A stretch of DNA of 35,590 bases from NCBI GenBank assembly GCA_964628285.1, contig CAZVNP010000032.1, positions 1 to 35,590 on the forward strand. Reading direction: 5' to 3'. Shown here one piece after another: positions 24,524 to 31,693 of this stretch. Each line of letters starts with the position of its first letter. Position 1 is the stretch's first letter. Under the pieces are notes generated by a model that searched no databases, was not told where the DNA came from, and saw only the letters and a program-made list of their open reading frames with translations. This DNA is from JAPLDP01 sp964628285. Lineage in GTDB: Bacteria; Bacteroidota; Bacteroidia; Bacteroidales; JAGONC01. The position numbers and the translations under genes were made by a program.

Positions 24524-25297
24524 CTATATTTCCCACTTTTCGGGAAAAATTTTTAAATCAATGAAATTATAAACCGGCAAAGGACTGGTATATGTAAAGT
24601 CAATACGATTTTTGTACCTTTCTCCTAGATCCATTATGATATTATCAATTTCCTTTTCACGACCGCTGTTAATTAAAAATGCTGTATTAAAAAACATGGC
24701 ATCTCCGGTTGTTCTGTTTGGTCTATATTCAAATATGGCTTTCTTAAAAGCAAAAAGGATCTTTTCTGCTTCTTTTTCTTTCTTTACTTTCAATGCCTTC
24801 TCAACCAACTTACCTGCTTCAGCCATTTTTGTTTTCCGGAGGTTGATATCTGTTTCTTCTTTGATTTCTTTCTTAATTAATCTTAACTCAGCATTCTCTT
24901 TGTCAATTTCTTGAAAAATATTGTTAATATCTTTCCATGTACATTTAATGTTCACTTCCATTTTATTTTCAAACACACGGAGTAATTCTGAAAATTCGCT
25001 ATATCTTCGATTGAGTAAGTTTCTGATTTCATCAGGTGTAGCTGCTATGACTCCAAACCTGACAGGCAACACACTATTGAATTCCTTCATGACCTGCTCA
25101 ATAACTTTCTGATGAGCAAGAATATTTTCAGGGCTTACAATAAATTTGTTAAGTGGATGATCACTCACTACCATGCACAATCCTTCAAATCCGATCGTGC
25201 TCACCATATCACCACGCCCACCGATACCAATGGGTCCAAAATTGCAATCGTAACTTGAAGCAATGATACAATAGATATATTTGCCATCCTTTTGCAT
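24524..25297 (-). CDS. GvpF/GvpL family gas vesicle protein (copy 3)
   Basis: The 257-residue protein opens GKYIYCIIASSYD, then FGPIGIGGRGDMVSTIGF, LAHQKVIEQVMKEFNSVLPV and RFGVIA. It has a long charged helical middle, MFFNTAFLINSGREKEID and the C-terminal FTYTSPLPVYNFIDLKIF. All GvpL/GvpF landmarks are present. It starts one base after the stop of the J-domain fusion gene, showing tight coupling. Its role is presumed to be GvpA binding and assembly. Confidence 0.92.
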   Translation of the reverse strand: MQKDGKYIYCIIASSYDCNFGPIGIGGRGDMVSTIGFEGLCMVVSDHPLNKFIVSPENILAHQKVIEQVMKEFNSVLPVRFGVIAATPDEIRNLLNRRYSEFSELLRVFENKMEVNIKCTWKDINNIFQEIDKENAELRLIKKEIKEETDINLRKTKMAEAGKLVEKALKVKKEKEAEKILFAFKKAIFEYRPNRTTGDAMFFNTAFLINSGREKEIDNIIMDLGERYKNRIDFTYTSPLPVYNFIDLKIFPEKWEI

Positions 25298-25298
25298 A

Positions 25299-26336
25299 TC
25301 ATTCTTTTATTCTTAAAAAAAACAAATTCTCCGACACTGCATCAATTAGCAGTGAAAACTGCTCTTCAAACGAAGCTGGTTTGACAGCATTGATATAGTC
25401 CAACATGGTTTGATAAGCTTTCTTGATCCTATTAAAAGTTTCAGTGCTGTTCTTGCTCGAATTCTTGTCGGGGTGAAACAGTTTGACTTTATTAAGATAC
25501 GCCTGTTTAATTTTTTTTTCAGATGCGAGAGCATTCAGTCCAAGTTCCTTTTTAGCTTCTTCTATTTCATTAAAATCTAACTCTTTTACTTCTAATGTAT
25601 AAAAACTATAGCAAGGAAGCGGCCCCACAAGTTTGAAATTGACCTTCCTGTTTAATTCCGTATCCAGTTTATTAAGTGTCTGCTCAAATAAATCCAATTT
25701 GCTTTGGTTGATCAAAAATGCGGTATTAGAAATCATCTGATCATTAAGAACTTCATGTTGCCTGGAGCTTTTGCAAATTGGTTCCAGCACATTGATGATA
25801 TTTTTTGCATATTCCTTTCTTGTCTCATCCAAAATTCTTTTTATTAGGTAGCCGATGATTAATTGATCAGATTGTGTCACCTTTTTTCTTTCCTCAATTT
25901 CGGTCTTCATTTCAATAACCTGTTGATTTGTTGATATTTCAAGCAATACCTGATCGAAATCAGCCCATGTCGATACGAGTTCGATCTCTACCATATTGAC
26001 GATGTTTTCCATAATTTCCATGATCAGATCGTAACCCTTTTCTAATATTTTCAGCATTTTTGAGGTATTATTCACAAAAGTTCCAAGTCTCATCGGAATG
26101 ATCGCTGTAAATCCGATGTTCATAATACTTTCAATCATTTTTTGATGATCTATCAGTAATTTTGCCAGAGGTTGGGTACCCAATTGTTTATAATCTATTA
26201 CACTGCTTTCAGATACGATGGCGGAAATTTTCCGATAAGGAATATTAATGACATGAAAACGATCCAATTCCCTGAAATTTTCTGCTGGATAATAGGTTGG
26301 AATAATACCATATACATACAAACCTTGATTACTCAT
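25299..26336 (-). CDS. GvpF/GvpL protein fused to a C-terminal J domain
   Basis: The protein has 345 residues. Residues 1-250 are a GvpL/GvpF domain (GLYVYGIIPTYY, ISAIVSE, DHQKMIESIMNIGFTAIIPM, MISNTAFLIN and FKLVGPLPCYSFYTLEV). Residues 256-315 form a J domain: a helix I (EIEEAKKELGLNALASEKK), helix II (IKQAYLNKVKLF), the invariant HPD tripeptide at 288-290 and helix III (FNRIKKAYQTMLDYI). A functional HPD implies recruitment and ATPase stimulation of an Hsp70 (DnaK), linking gas-vesicle assembly directly to the chaperone machine. The join lies in a continuous frame. A short helical tail follows the J domain. The other three GvpF/L copies here lack this extension. Confidence 0.93.
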   Translation of the reverse strand: MSNQGLYVYGIIPTYYPAENFRELDRFHVINIPYRKISAIVSESSVIDYKQLGTQPLAKLLIDHQKMIESIMNIGFTAIIPMRLGTFVNNTSKMLKILEKGYDLIMEIMENIVNMVEIELVSTWADFDQVLLEISTNQQVIEMKTEIEERKKVTQSDQLIIGYLIKRILDETRKEYAKNIINVLEPICKSSRQHEVLNDQMISNTAFLINQSKLDLFEQTLNKLDTELNRKVNFKLVGPLPCYSFYTLEVKELDFNEIEEAKKELGLNALASEKKIKQAYLNKVKLFHPDKNSSKNSTETFNRIKKAYQTMLDYINAVKPASFEEQFSLLIDAVSENLFFLRIKE

Positions 26337-26349
26337 TTTCCTCTGTATA

Positions 26350-28509
26350 TTAGGTTTTTATGTTATGTTGCTGTTTCACAAGCCTAATAACTTCGTCAAA
26401 GTGTTTTTCCATAATAATAATATTTACATTAATATCATTATCCTGTATTTTACCACTTTCAATAAGTTCGCGAATAGCAATAGTGGATGCTTTTCTGCAT
26501 ATAAACTCAATGTCGGCTCCTACTAATCCTTCCGTTTCTATTGCCAGTTTTTTCATGTCGATATTTTTTTGCAATGGCTTATTTGCAGTGTGAATTTTAA
26601 AAATTTTTTCACGTGTCTTTTCATCAGGAACCGGTAATTCAAACATCAGGTCGAACCGGCCACTTCTTAATAGTGCGGGATCTATCAAATCCATACGGTT
26701 TGTTGCAGCCAACACGACCACACCCTTGAGTTCTTCGATGCCATCCATTTCGGTTAGAAATTGGCTAATCACTCTATCGGTCACATTTGACCCTGAGCTA
26801 TCTCCTGTGCGTCTTGGTACGAGGCTATCTATTTCATCGAGAAAAAGCAAGGTTGGGGCAGCCTGTTTAGCTTTTTTGAATAGTTCCCTCACCCCTTTCT
26901 CCGATTCCCCGATATATTTGCTCATGATTTGGGGTCCCTTCACTGAAATAAAATTGACTCCGCTTTCGTGAGCTACAGCCTTTGCCAGGTAAGTCTTTCC
27001 CGTTCCCGGTTTACCATAAAGAATGATTCCTTTGGGAGGATTGGTGCCGGCTTTATTAAACAACCCTGCATATTTCAATGGCCACTCAACAGCCTCCTTC
27101 AAAGCCTCTTTGATATCATCGAGGCCACCGACATCTTCCCATTTAACATCAGGAACTTCGACAAAGACTTCACGAATTGCCGAAGGTTCAACCTCTTTCA
27201 TGGCATCATAAAAATTGTCCATTGTAACTTCAAGATTCAGAAGTAATTCGTAAGGAATTTCAGCCAATTCATAGTCAATCTTCGGCAATATTTTCCTGAG
27301 AGCAGTCATTGCTGCTTCTCTTGTAAGTGCTTCAAGGTCAGCTCCAACAAATCCATGAGTGATTTCAGCTAATTTTTCAAGGTTAACATCTTCTGCTAAA
27401 GGCATCCCACGTGTATGGATCACCAGTATTTCAAATCGTCCCTTTTTATCGGGTATTGAGACCGAAATTTCCCTGTCGAACCGGCCGGGTCTGCGCAAAG
27501 CGGGATCAATCGTATTAGGAATATTAGTAGCACCTATTACGATTACTTTTCCTCTTGATTCCAACCCATCCATTAATGATAATAGTTGAGCAACTACCCT
27601 CTTTTCAACCTGCTTTTCTCCCCCCAGTTCTTCTCTTTTCGGAGCAATAGCATCAATCTCATCAATAAAAATTATTGCCGGTGCATGGGCCTGGGCATCA
27701 ACAAAAACTTTTCTTAACCGCTCTTCACTTTCACCATAAAATTTTCCCATTATTTCCGGTCCTGATATATGCACGAAATAAGCATCCGTTTCATTGGCTA
27801 CTGCCCGAACAATCAATGTTTTACCTGTTCCAGGAGGGCCATATAAGAAAACCCCTTTAGGTGGATCGATACCTAATCGTTCAAATACTTCAGGGTATTT
27901 CAATGGGAGTTCTATCATCTCCCTTATCCGTTGAACCTGAGTTGAAAGGCCCCCTATATCTTCATATGAAACCTTGGATGATCTCTTTTCACCCTGTTTC
28001 AACAGATTCAGCTCAATTAATGTATTGGGATTAATCAATACGGTGTCAGAAGGATTTGTATCTACAACAATATAATCCACCGATCGTGATCCAAATAATT
28101 TTGCCCTTACTTTATCACCCTTTGATACCGGTAATCCGTCAATGAGTGAACCAATATACCTGGCATCATTGCTTTTAAATTGGCCACCAGTAGCTGTAAC
28201 AGGTTGCAATTTGATTTTTATTGCTGATTTGTATGAGGTGATCTCAATTTTGACTTTTTCGTCGATACTGGCCTGGCTATTTTCTCTTGTAATCCCATCA
28301 ATTTGTACGATTTTTTTTCCCCGGTTTTCAGCATAACATGGCATCACTTTCACCGGTGTTTTACGCTTACCTTCCAATATGACAATATCTCCTGCTTCCA
28401 GTCCAAGAGCCATCATATCTTGTGGATCTATCCTCGCAATGGCCCTTCCAACATCTTTTACCAGGGCTTCCTTTACCTTAAATATTTTTATTTCATGATT
28501 TAATTCCAT
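26350..28509 (-). CDS. Cdc48/VAT-type double AAA+ ATPase
   Basis: The 719-residue protein has the complete Cdc48/p97/VAT layout. An N-terminal double-psi barrel comes first (LVKDVGRAIARIDP, GDIVILEGKRKTPVKVMP). The D1 AAA domain has Walker A GPPGTGKT at 224-231, Walker B IIFIDEIDAI and an arginine-finger segment RRPGRFDREI. The D2 AAA domain has Walker A GKPGTGKT at 499-506, Walker B LLFLDEIDSL and RSGRFDLMFELP. Cdc48 proteins unfold or extract proteins from complexes and membranes using ATP. The second Walker A has Lys in place of the usual first Pro, a mild variant. It lies between the Get3-like gene and the GvpF/L-J gene in one operon, implying a role in gas-vesicle assembly or turnover. 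Confidence 0.95.
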   Translation of the reverse strand: MELNHEIKIFKVKEALVKDVGRAIARIDPQDMMALGLEAGDIVILEGKRKTPVKVMPCYAENRGKKIVQIDGITRENSQASIDEKVKIEITSYKSAIKIKLQPVTATGGQFKSNDARYIGSLIDGLPVSKGDKVRAKLFGSRSVDYIVVDTNPSDTVLINPNTLIELNLLKQGEKRSSKVSYEDIGGLSTQVQRIREMIELPLKYPEVFERLGIDPPKGVFLYGPPGTGKTLIVRAVANETDAYFVHISGPEIMGKFYGESEERLRKVFVDAQAHAPAIIFIDEIDAIAPKREELGGEKQVEKRVVAQLLSLMDGLESRGKVIVIGATNIPNTIDPALRRPGRFDREISVSIPDKKGRFEILVIHTRGMPLAEDVNLEKLAEITHGFVGADLEALTREAAMTALRKILPKIDYELAEIPYELLLNLEVTMDNFYDAMKEVEPSAIREVFVEVPDVKWEDVGGLDDIKEALKEAVEWPLKYAGLFNKAGTNPPKGIILYGKPGTGKTYLAKAVAHESGVNFISVKGPQIMSKYIGESEKGVRELFKKAKQAAPTLLFLDEIDSLVPRRTGDSSGSNVTDRVISQFLTEMDGIEELKGVVVLAATNRMDLIDPALLRSGRFDLMFELPVPDEKTREKIFKIHTANKPLQKNIDMKKLAIETEGLVGADIEFICRKASTIAIRELIESGKIQDNDINVNIIIMEKHFDEVIRLVKQQHNIKT

Positions 28510-28529
28510 TAGCTTATATTTGAGTAAAT

Positions 28530-29474
28530 TTAATTTCTCAATCCAAAAAGGAACATCCGGAGTTCATTTAATTTGTCCAATCCTTTTATTTCCTCTGAAA
28601 ATAATGGTATAATTATCTTATTGATAGTTGGATATAAGTTATCAATTTGCGTAAGATATTTTTGCTGTACCGTTTTTCTTTCTTTGCAAAAATCACACGC
28701 TTCCGATTTAATGACATTATTCACGATCATTTGTCGGACGGGAATCATCAAATGTCTGAGGTTTGAAATTAAACGATTGGTTTCCAAAAGTGCCAATGAT
28801 TCTGGAATACATACGGGAATAAATTCACAGCATCTGTTATTGCTAAGCAAATTCTCAATTTTCTTTACGGTCTTTTTCAAATTAATTAGCATCGTATCGG
28901 TTTTGTCCTCTGTGTAAGATCCCGAAAAACTTGCAACCATATAGCGGTATTTCCATCTCAATTTGGCAGCAATCTTTATCCATTGATCTAAAATAGCCGG
29001 AGAGGAAATGAGCCGTAAAGTATGGCCTGTTGGAGCTGTATCAATGACATACTTCTCAAACCTTCCTTCTTCAATAAAATCAACGACCTTTGTAAAGCCC
29101 ATCACTTCATCTATCCCTGGAATTGACAGGCTTAACAAATCATCGATATCTTCCATGTCAAGGTTAGTGGAGGTGTCGAAAAGGTTCTTTAACTCTGTTT
29201 CATGTTGTTTTTTAAAGTCAGCATAAGCTTCCTCGGCAATAATTTCAGTTGCTGAAAGATACTCACTACCCTCCACTGCATGAATCCCGCTTCCAATTTG
29301 TTGACTTAGACAATCGGATATGGAATGAGCCGGATCGGTAGAAATAATGAGGGTTTTAAAGGTTCTTGCCAGTTCAATTGCAGTGGCCGTTGCGCAACTG
29401 GTTTTACCAACACCTCCTTTTCCGCCAAATAGGATAAGTTTCATATCGGCGTTATCCAAACCAATAAGCGCCAT
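28530..29474 (-). CDS. Get3/ArsA-family ATPase
   Basis: The 314-residue protein is a single-domain P-loop ATPase of the ArsA/GET3 family. It has the deviant Walker A GGKGGVGKTSC (GKGGVGKT at 18-25), switch I STDPAHSISD, the DTAPTGHTLRLI block and a C-x-x-C pair at residues 260 and 263 (EACDFCKER). In eukaryotic and archaeal Get3 that CxxC binds zinc at the homodimer interface. It is one domain, not the tandem pair of arsenite-pump ArsA, and no ars genes are nearby. Get3 shields hydrophobic membrane segments, so here it may chaperone GvpA-like proteins (inference). It lies three bases after the Hsp20 gene. An ATG at 29444 is an alternative start. Confidence 0.9.
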   Translation of the reverse strand: MALIGLDNADMKLILFGGKGGVGKTSCATATAIELARTFKTLIISTDPAHSISDCLSQQIGSGIHAVEGSEYLSATEIIAEEAYADFKKQHETELKNLFDTSTNLDMEDIDDLLSLSIPGIDEVMGFTKVVDFIEEGRFEKYVIDTAPTGHTLRLISSPAILDQWIKIAAKLRWKYRYMVASFSGSYTEDKTDTMLINLKKTVKKIENLLSNNRCCEFIPVCIPESLALLETNRLISNLRHLMIPVRQMIVNNVIKSEACDFCKERKTVQQKYLTQIDNLYPTINKIIIPLFSEEIKGLDKLNELRMFLFGLRN

Positions 29475-29477
29475 TTT

Positions 29478-29999
29478 TTATTTTTTTATCCTGATTTCAA
29501 GAATTCCATTGTTATATTTTACTTTCATTTTTGCTTTTTCCACTTTTACAGGAAGTAAAAGTTCCTTACGATATTTCCTGGAATTCCTCTCAGCCGAAAG
29601 TTCAAGCATATCTTCTTTGAGATCAATTTTTAAATCGCTTTCTTCAATGCCAGGCATTTCGGCGATGATGACGATTTCTTCCTTTTCATCAAATACGTCC
29701 GTTAAGGGTTCACGCTCCTCTTCTACTTTGGGTCCTTCGGGAGTTTTTTTAATATTCCCGAAGGTTTCCATTGTCGGCTTTCCGCCACCGACTGCTGTCT
29801 TAATAGTGAAGCCATAAACGGCTTTCATTCCCTTTTTGAGGTTGTCAAGATTAATTTCACCTTCTTTATTGATCTCTTTTACATCCTGGAGCTTTCCGGC
29901 GAGATCGACTAATTTTTCGATACCTTTGAATAATCCACCTAATCCAAGAATATCAAAGTTCGATTCATTGTCATTATGACTGTTTTTTTTCTTTTCCAT
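29478..29999 (-). CDS. gvpH: Hsp20-type small heat-shock protein, GvpH-like
   Basis: The 173-residue protein has a hydrophilic N-terminus, a Gly-rich and amphipathic segment (GLGGLFKGIEKLVDLAGKL) and a C-terminal alpha-crystallin domain of about 80 residues. That domain shows PLTDVFDEKEEIVIIAEMPG, KIDLKEDMLELSAE and the final NNGILEIRIKK, the classic Hsp20 N-G-x-L-x-[IV] motif. Hsp20-like GvpH proteins occur in haloarchaeal and bacterial gvp clusters, where they can prevent aggregation of Gvp proteins and interact with regulators. The position between the small coiled-coil gene and the Get3-like gene supports the GvpH reading. Confidence 0.88.
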   Translation of the reverse strand: MEKKKNSHNDNESNFDILGLGGLFKGIEKLVDLAGKLQDVKEINKEGEINLDNLKKGMKAVYGFTIKTAVGGGKPTMETFGNIKKTPEGPKVEEEREPLTDVFDEKEEIVIIAEMPGIEESDLKIDLKEDMLELSAERNSRKYRKELLLPVKVEKAKMKVKYNNGILEIRIKK

Positions 30000-30021
30000 T
30001 GTTGGGCTTATTTAACTTAAA

Positions 30022-30336
30022 CTAATATTTAATAGGGATAGTTTTCCACTCTTTTTTTTCTTCAGGTTCCGAGGACAGTTTGTTTTCAACGCATGAACTG
30101 ACCTCTTTCTTTCCTAAAATAGTGTCATAAAACTCTTCAATCTCCTTTATCCGTGAATTAATTGTATCAAGACGTAGAACAAGTCTTATCTGTTCATTAT
30201 GCAATCTTGTCCGTTCCTTCTCTAACATAAACAGCTTGAGATAGTCAGCGTTTTCCTTATAAATATCGGCATCTTTTCTTTTAGACTGAAGGGTTCTTAA
30301 ATTATGTAATCCTTTAACTGTATTCGATATCGGCAT
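30022..30336 (-). CDS. Small coiled-coil gas-vesicle accessory protein (possibly GvpV-like)
   Basis: The 104-residue protein is strongly helical and charged (DYLKLFMLEKERTRLHNEQI then RLDTINSRIKEIEEFY), with a Lys/Glu-rich tail. A very good Shine-Dalgarno sequence (AGGGAGGT) stands before the ATG at 30336. Short coiled-coil proteins called GvpV occur beside gvpN and gvpL in other clusters, and the pattern of an N-terminal 'KGLxxLR' segment followed by a heptad coil would fit, but I cannot confirm homology. It lies between gvpN and gvpH and is certainly part of the operon by position. Confidence 0.6.
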   Translation of the reverse strand: MPISNTVKGLHNLRTLQSKRKDADIYKENADYLKLFMLEKERTRLHNEQIRLVLRLDTINSRIKEIEEFYDTILGKKEVSSCVENKLSSEPEEKKEWKTIPIKY

Positions 30337-30381
30337 ATGAACCTCCCTAAATTATATTATTCAAAAGATACTATTACCAAA

Positions 30382-31293
30382 TCAGGTATATTGTTCAATA
30401 AGATTCTCTACGATGAGCCTGACTCTTTCCTGGTTTGTTTTTGAACCGATCCGGCTTGTTTCAGAGGTAAGAATATCCTGACATATCTTCTTGAACTTCT
30501 CATTCGATTTTGATGGTGATATTCCCAAAACCATTAAGGTTTTAGCGATCATGATTGATCCCCGAATGGTCGGGTCAAATTCGGTTTTACCAGAATCCCT
30601 CAAACCTCTCACGATTTTTACAATCTTTTCAGTCTCTTCAAGGGGAAGTTTAGATTTAGCCATGGTAATCTGCAATTCTGTTTGATAATCAAAATGATCG
30701 AGGTCAATTGTCACCATACGATCACGTAATGCATCCTGCGTTCTATTCACACCGGCATACTCTTCAGGATTAGAAGTAAAAATTGCGCAAAAATTTGGAT
30801 GTACATTCAGGTACGAATTGTCACCTTTACTGAATGGTGTACTCATCATACGTTCTTGTAAAATAGGTAGCAGAATATTGTTGGCTTCCGGACGTGACCT
30901 GGTAAATTCATCATAAATAAGGGTAAAACCATATTTTACAGCGAGAGTTAAGCGGTTATTAACCCATTGCCTAGTCAAGTCTTCCTGATACTTGTGAACT
31001 GAATGAATAAAACGATCATCAAGTTTCCGTAATGTATAACCGCTTTCGCTACCAATCAAGTCGGAAGTTTTATATTCAGCATCCCCATGAATGATGACCA
31101 CGGGCTTGCCCAGTTTGTATGCAAGGTGCATGGCAACAGTGGTCTTACCTGTTCCCGACGGTCCCCTGAAATGTACCGGAAAACCCGCTTCAATGTATGT
31201 CTGACCTCTACTAGTGATATCTTCAATATAGGGCGTCTCCACAAAATCGGGTAAGGGTGAAGGTTCCAGTACGGTATTGAGTTCATGAATCAT
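30382..31293 (-). CDS. gvpN: Gas vesicle ATPase GvpN
   Basis: GvpN is a MoxR-like AAA+ ATPase needed for gas vesicles to grow to full size. The 303-residue protein has Walker A GPSGTGKT at residues 44-51, the substrate loop VIIHGDAEYKTSDLIGS, Walker B FTLIYDEFTRSRPEANN with ILLPILQERMM, sensor 1 FCAIFTSNPEEYAG and an arginine-finger-like DALRDRMVTID. All are characteristic of GvpN, including the VETPYI and RGQTYIEAGFPVHFRGPSG lead-in. It follows the zinc-finger gene after about 70 bp. Confidence 0.95.
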   Translation of the reverse strand: MIHELNTVLEPSPLPDFVETPYIEDITSRGQTYIEAGFPVHFRGPSGTGKTTVAMHLAYKLGKPVVIIHGDAEYKTSDLIGSESGYTLRKLDDRFIHSVHKYQEDLTRQWVNNRLTLAVKYGFTLIYDEFTRSRPEANNILLPILQERMMSTPFSKGDNSYLNVHPNFCAIFTSNPEEYAGVNRTQDALRDRMVTIDLDHFDYQTELQITMAKSKLPLEETEKIVKIVRGLRDSGKTEFDPTIRGSIMIAKTLMVLGISPSKSNEKFKKICQDILTSETSRIGSKTNQERVRLIVENLIEQYT

Positions 31294-31361
31294 GACTTGT
31301 TCTTTTCATTAAATAATTTCGAAAGCTATCCTCCTAAAATCACCACTATCCTCTTCTCACA

Positions 31362-31682
31362 TTACTTAACTAAGTGATAGCCCGTTCCTTTACATTGAGT
31401 ACAGGGTAGCCCATCTATTGCCTTTCCAGTCCCTTGGCATTTTTTACATATAGTTTCTCCCGTAATTGAATTACTGCCCTTACCTTTGCAAACAACACAG
31501 GGCACCCGTGCACCCAGAGGATTTTTACCGGTTCCGGAACAAAAAACGCACTCTTTATAAGGAATTTCCAATTCAACCATACCGGTACCGTCACATACCA
31601 AACAATAAGAATTTGGAGCAAGCAACTCAAAGAAATCTTTTCCCGTCCCCTTGCAATAGGCACACCTGATTTTTATTAGCAT
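31362..31682 (-). CDS. Stand-alone DnaJ-type cysteine-rich zinc-finger protein
   Basis: The 106-residue protein consists almost entirely of six C-x-x-C-x-G-x-G modules: CAYCKGTG (7), CLVCDGTG (27), CVFCSGTG (45), CVVCKGKG (62), CKKCQGTG (79) and CTQCKGTG (94). DnaJ/Hsp40 has four such modules binding two zinc ions; six would bind three. There is no J domain and no substrate-binding C-terminal domain. The missing J domain is present four to six genes downstream, fused to a GvpF/L protein, so the two could together reconstitute a DnaJ-like co-chaperone in trans (inference). It lies between the GvpC-like gene and gvpN. The start is uncertain because no strong ribosome-binding site is seen. Confidence 0.88.
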   Translation of the reverse strand: MLIKIRCAYCKGTGKDFFELLAPNSYCLVCDGTGMVELEIPYKECVFCSGTGKNPLGARVPCVVCKGKGSNSITGETICKKCQGTGKAIDGLPCTQCKGTGYHLVK

Positions 31683-31693
31683 CCCTGAAGGAT

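Noticed and set aside
28530..29474. Arsenical pump-driving ATPase
   Set aside because: It has a single ATPase domain with a Get3-type CxxC, no arsB, arsR or arsC nearby, and sits inside a gas-vesicle operon.
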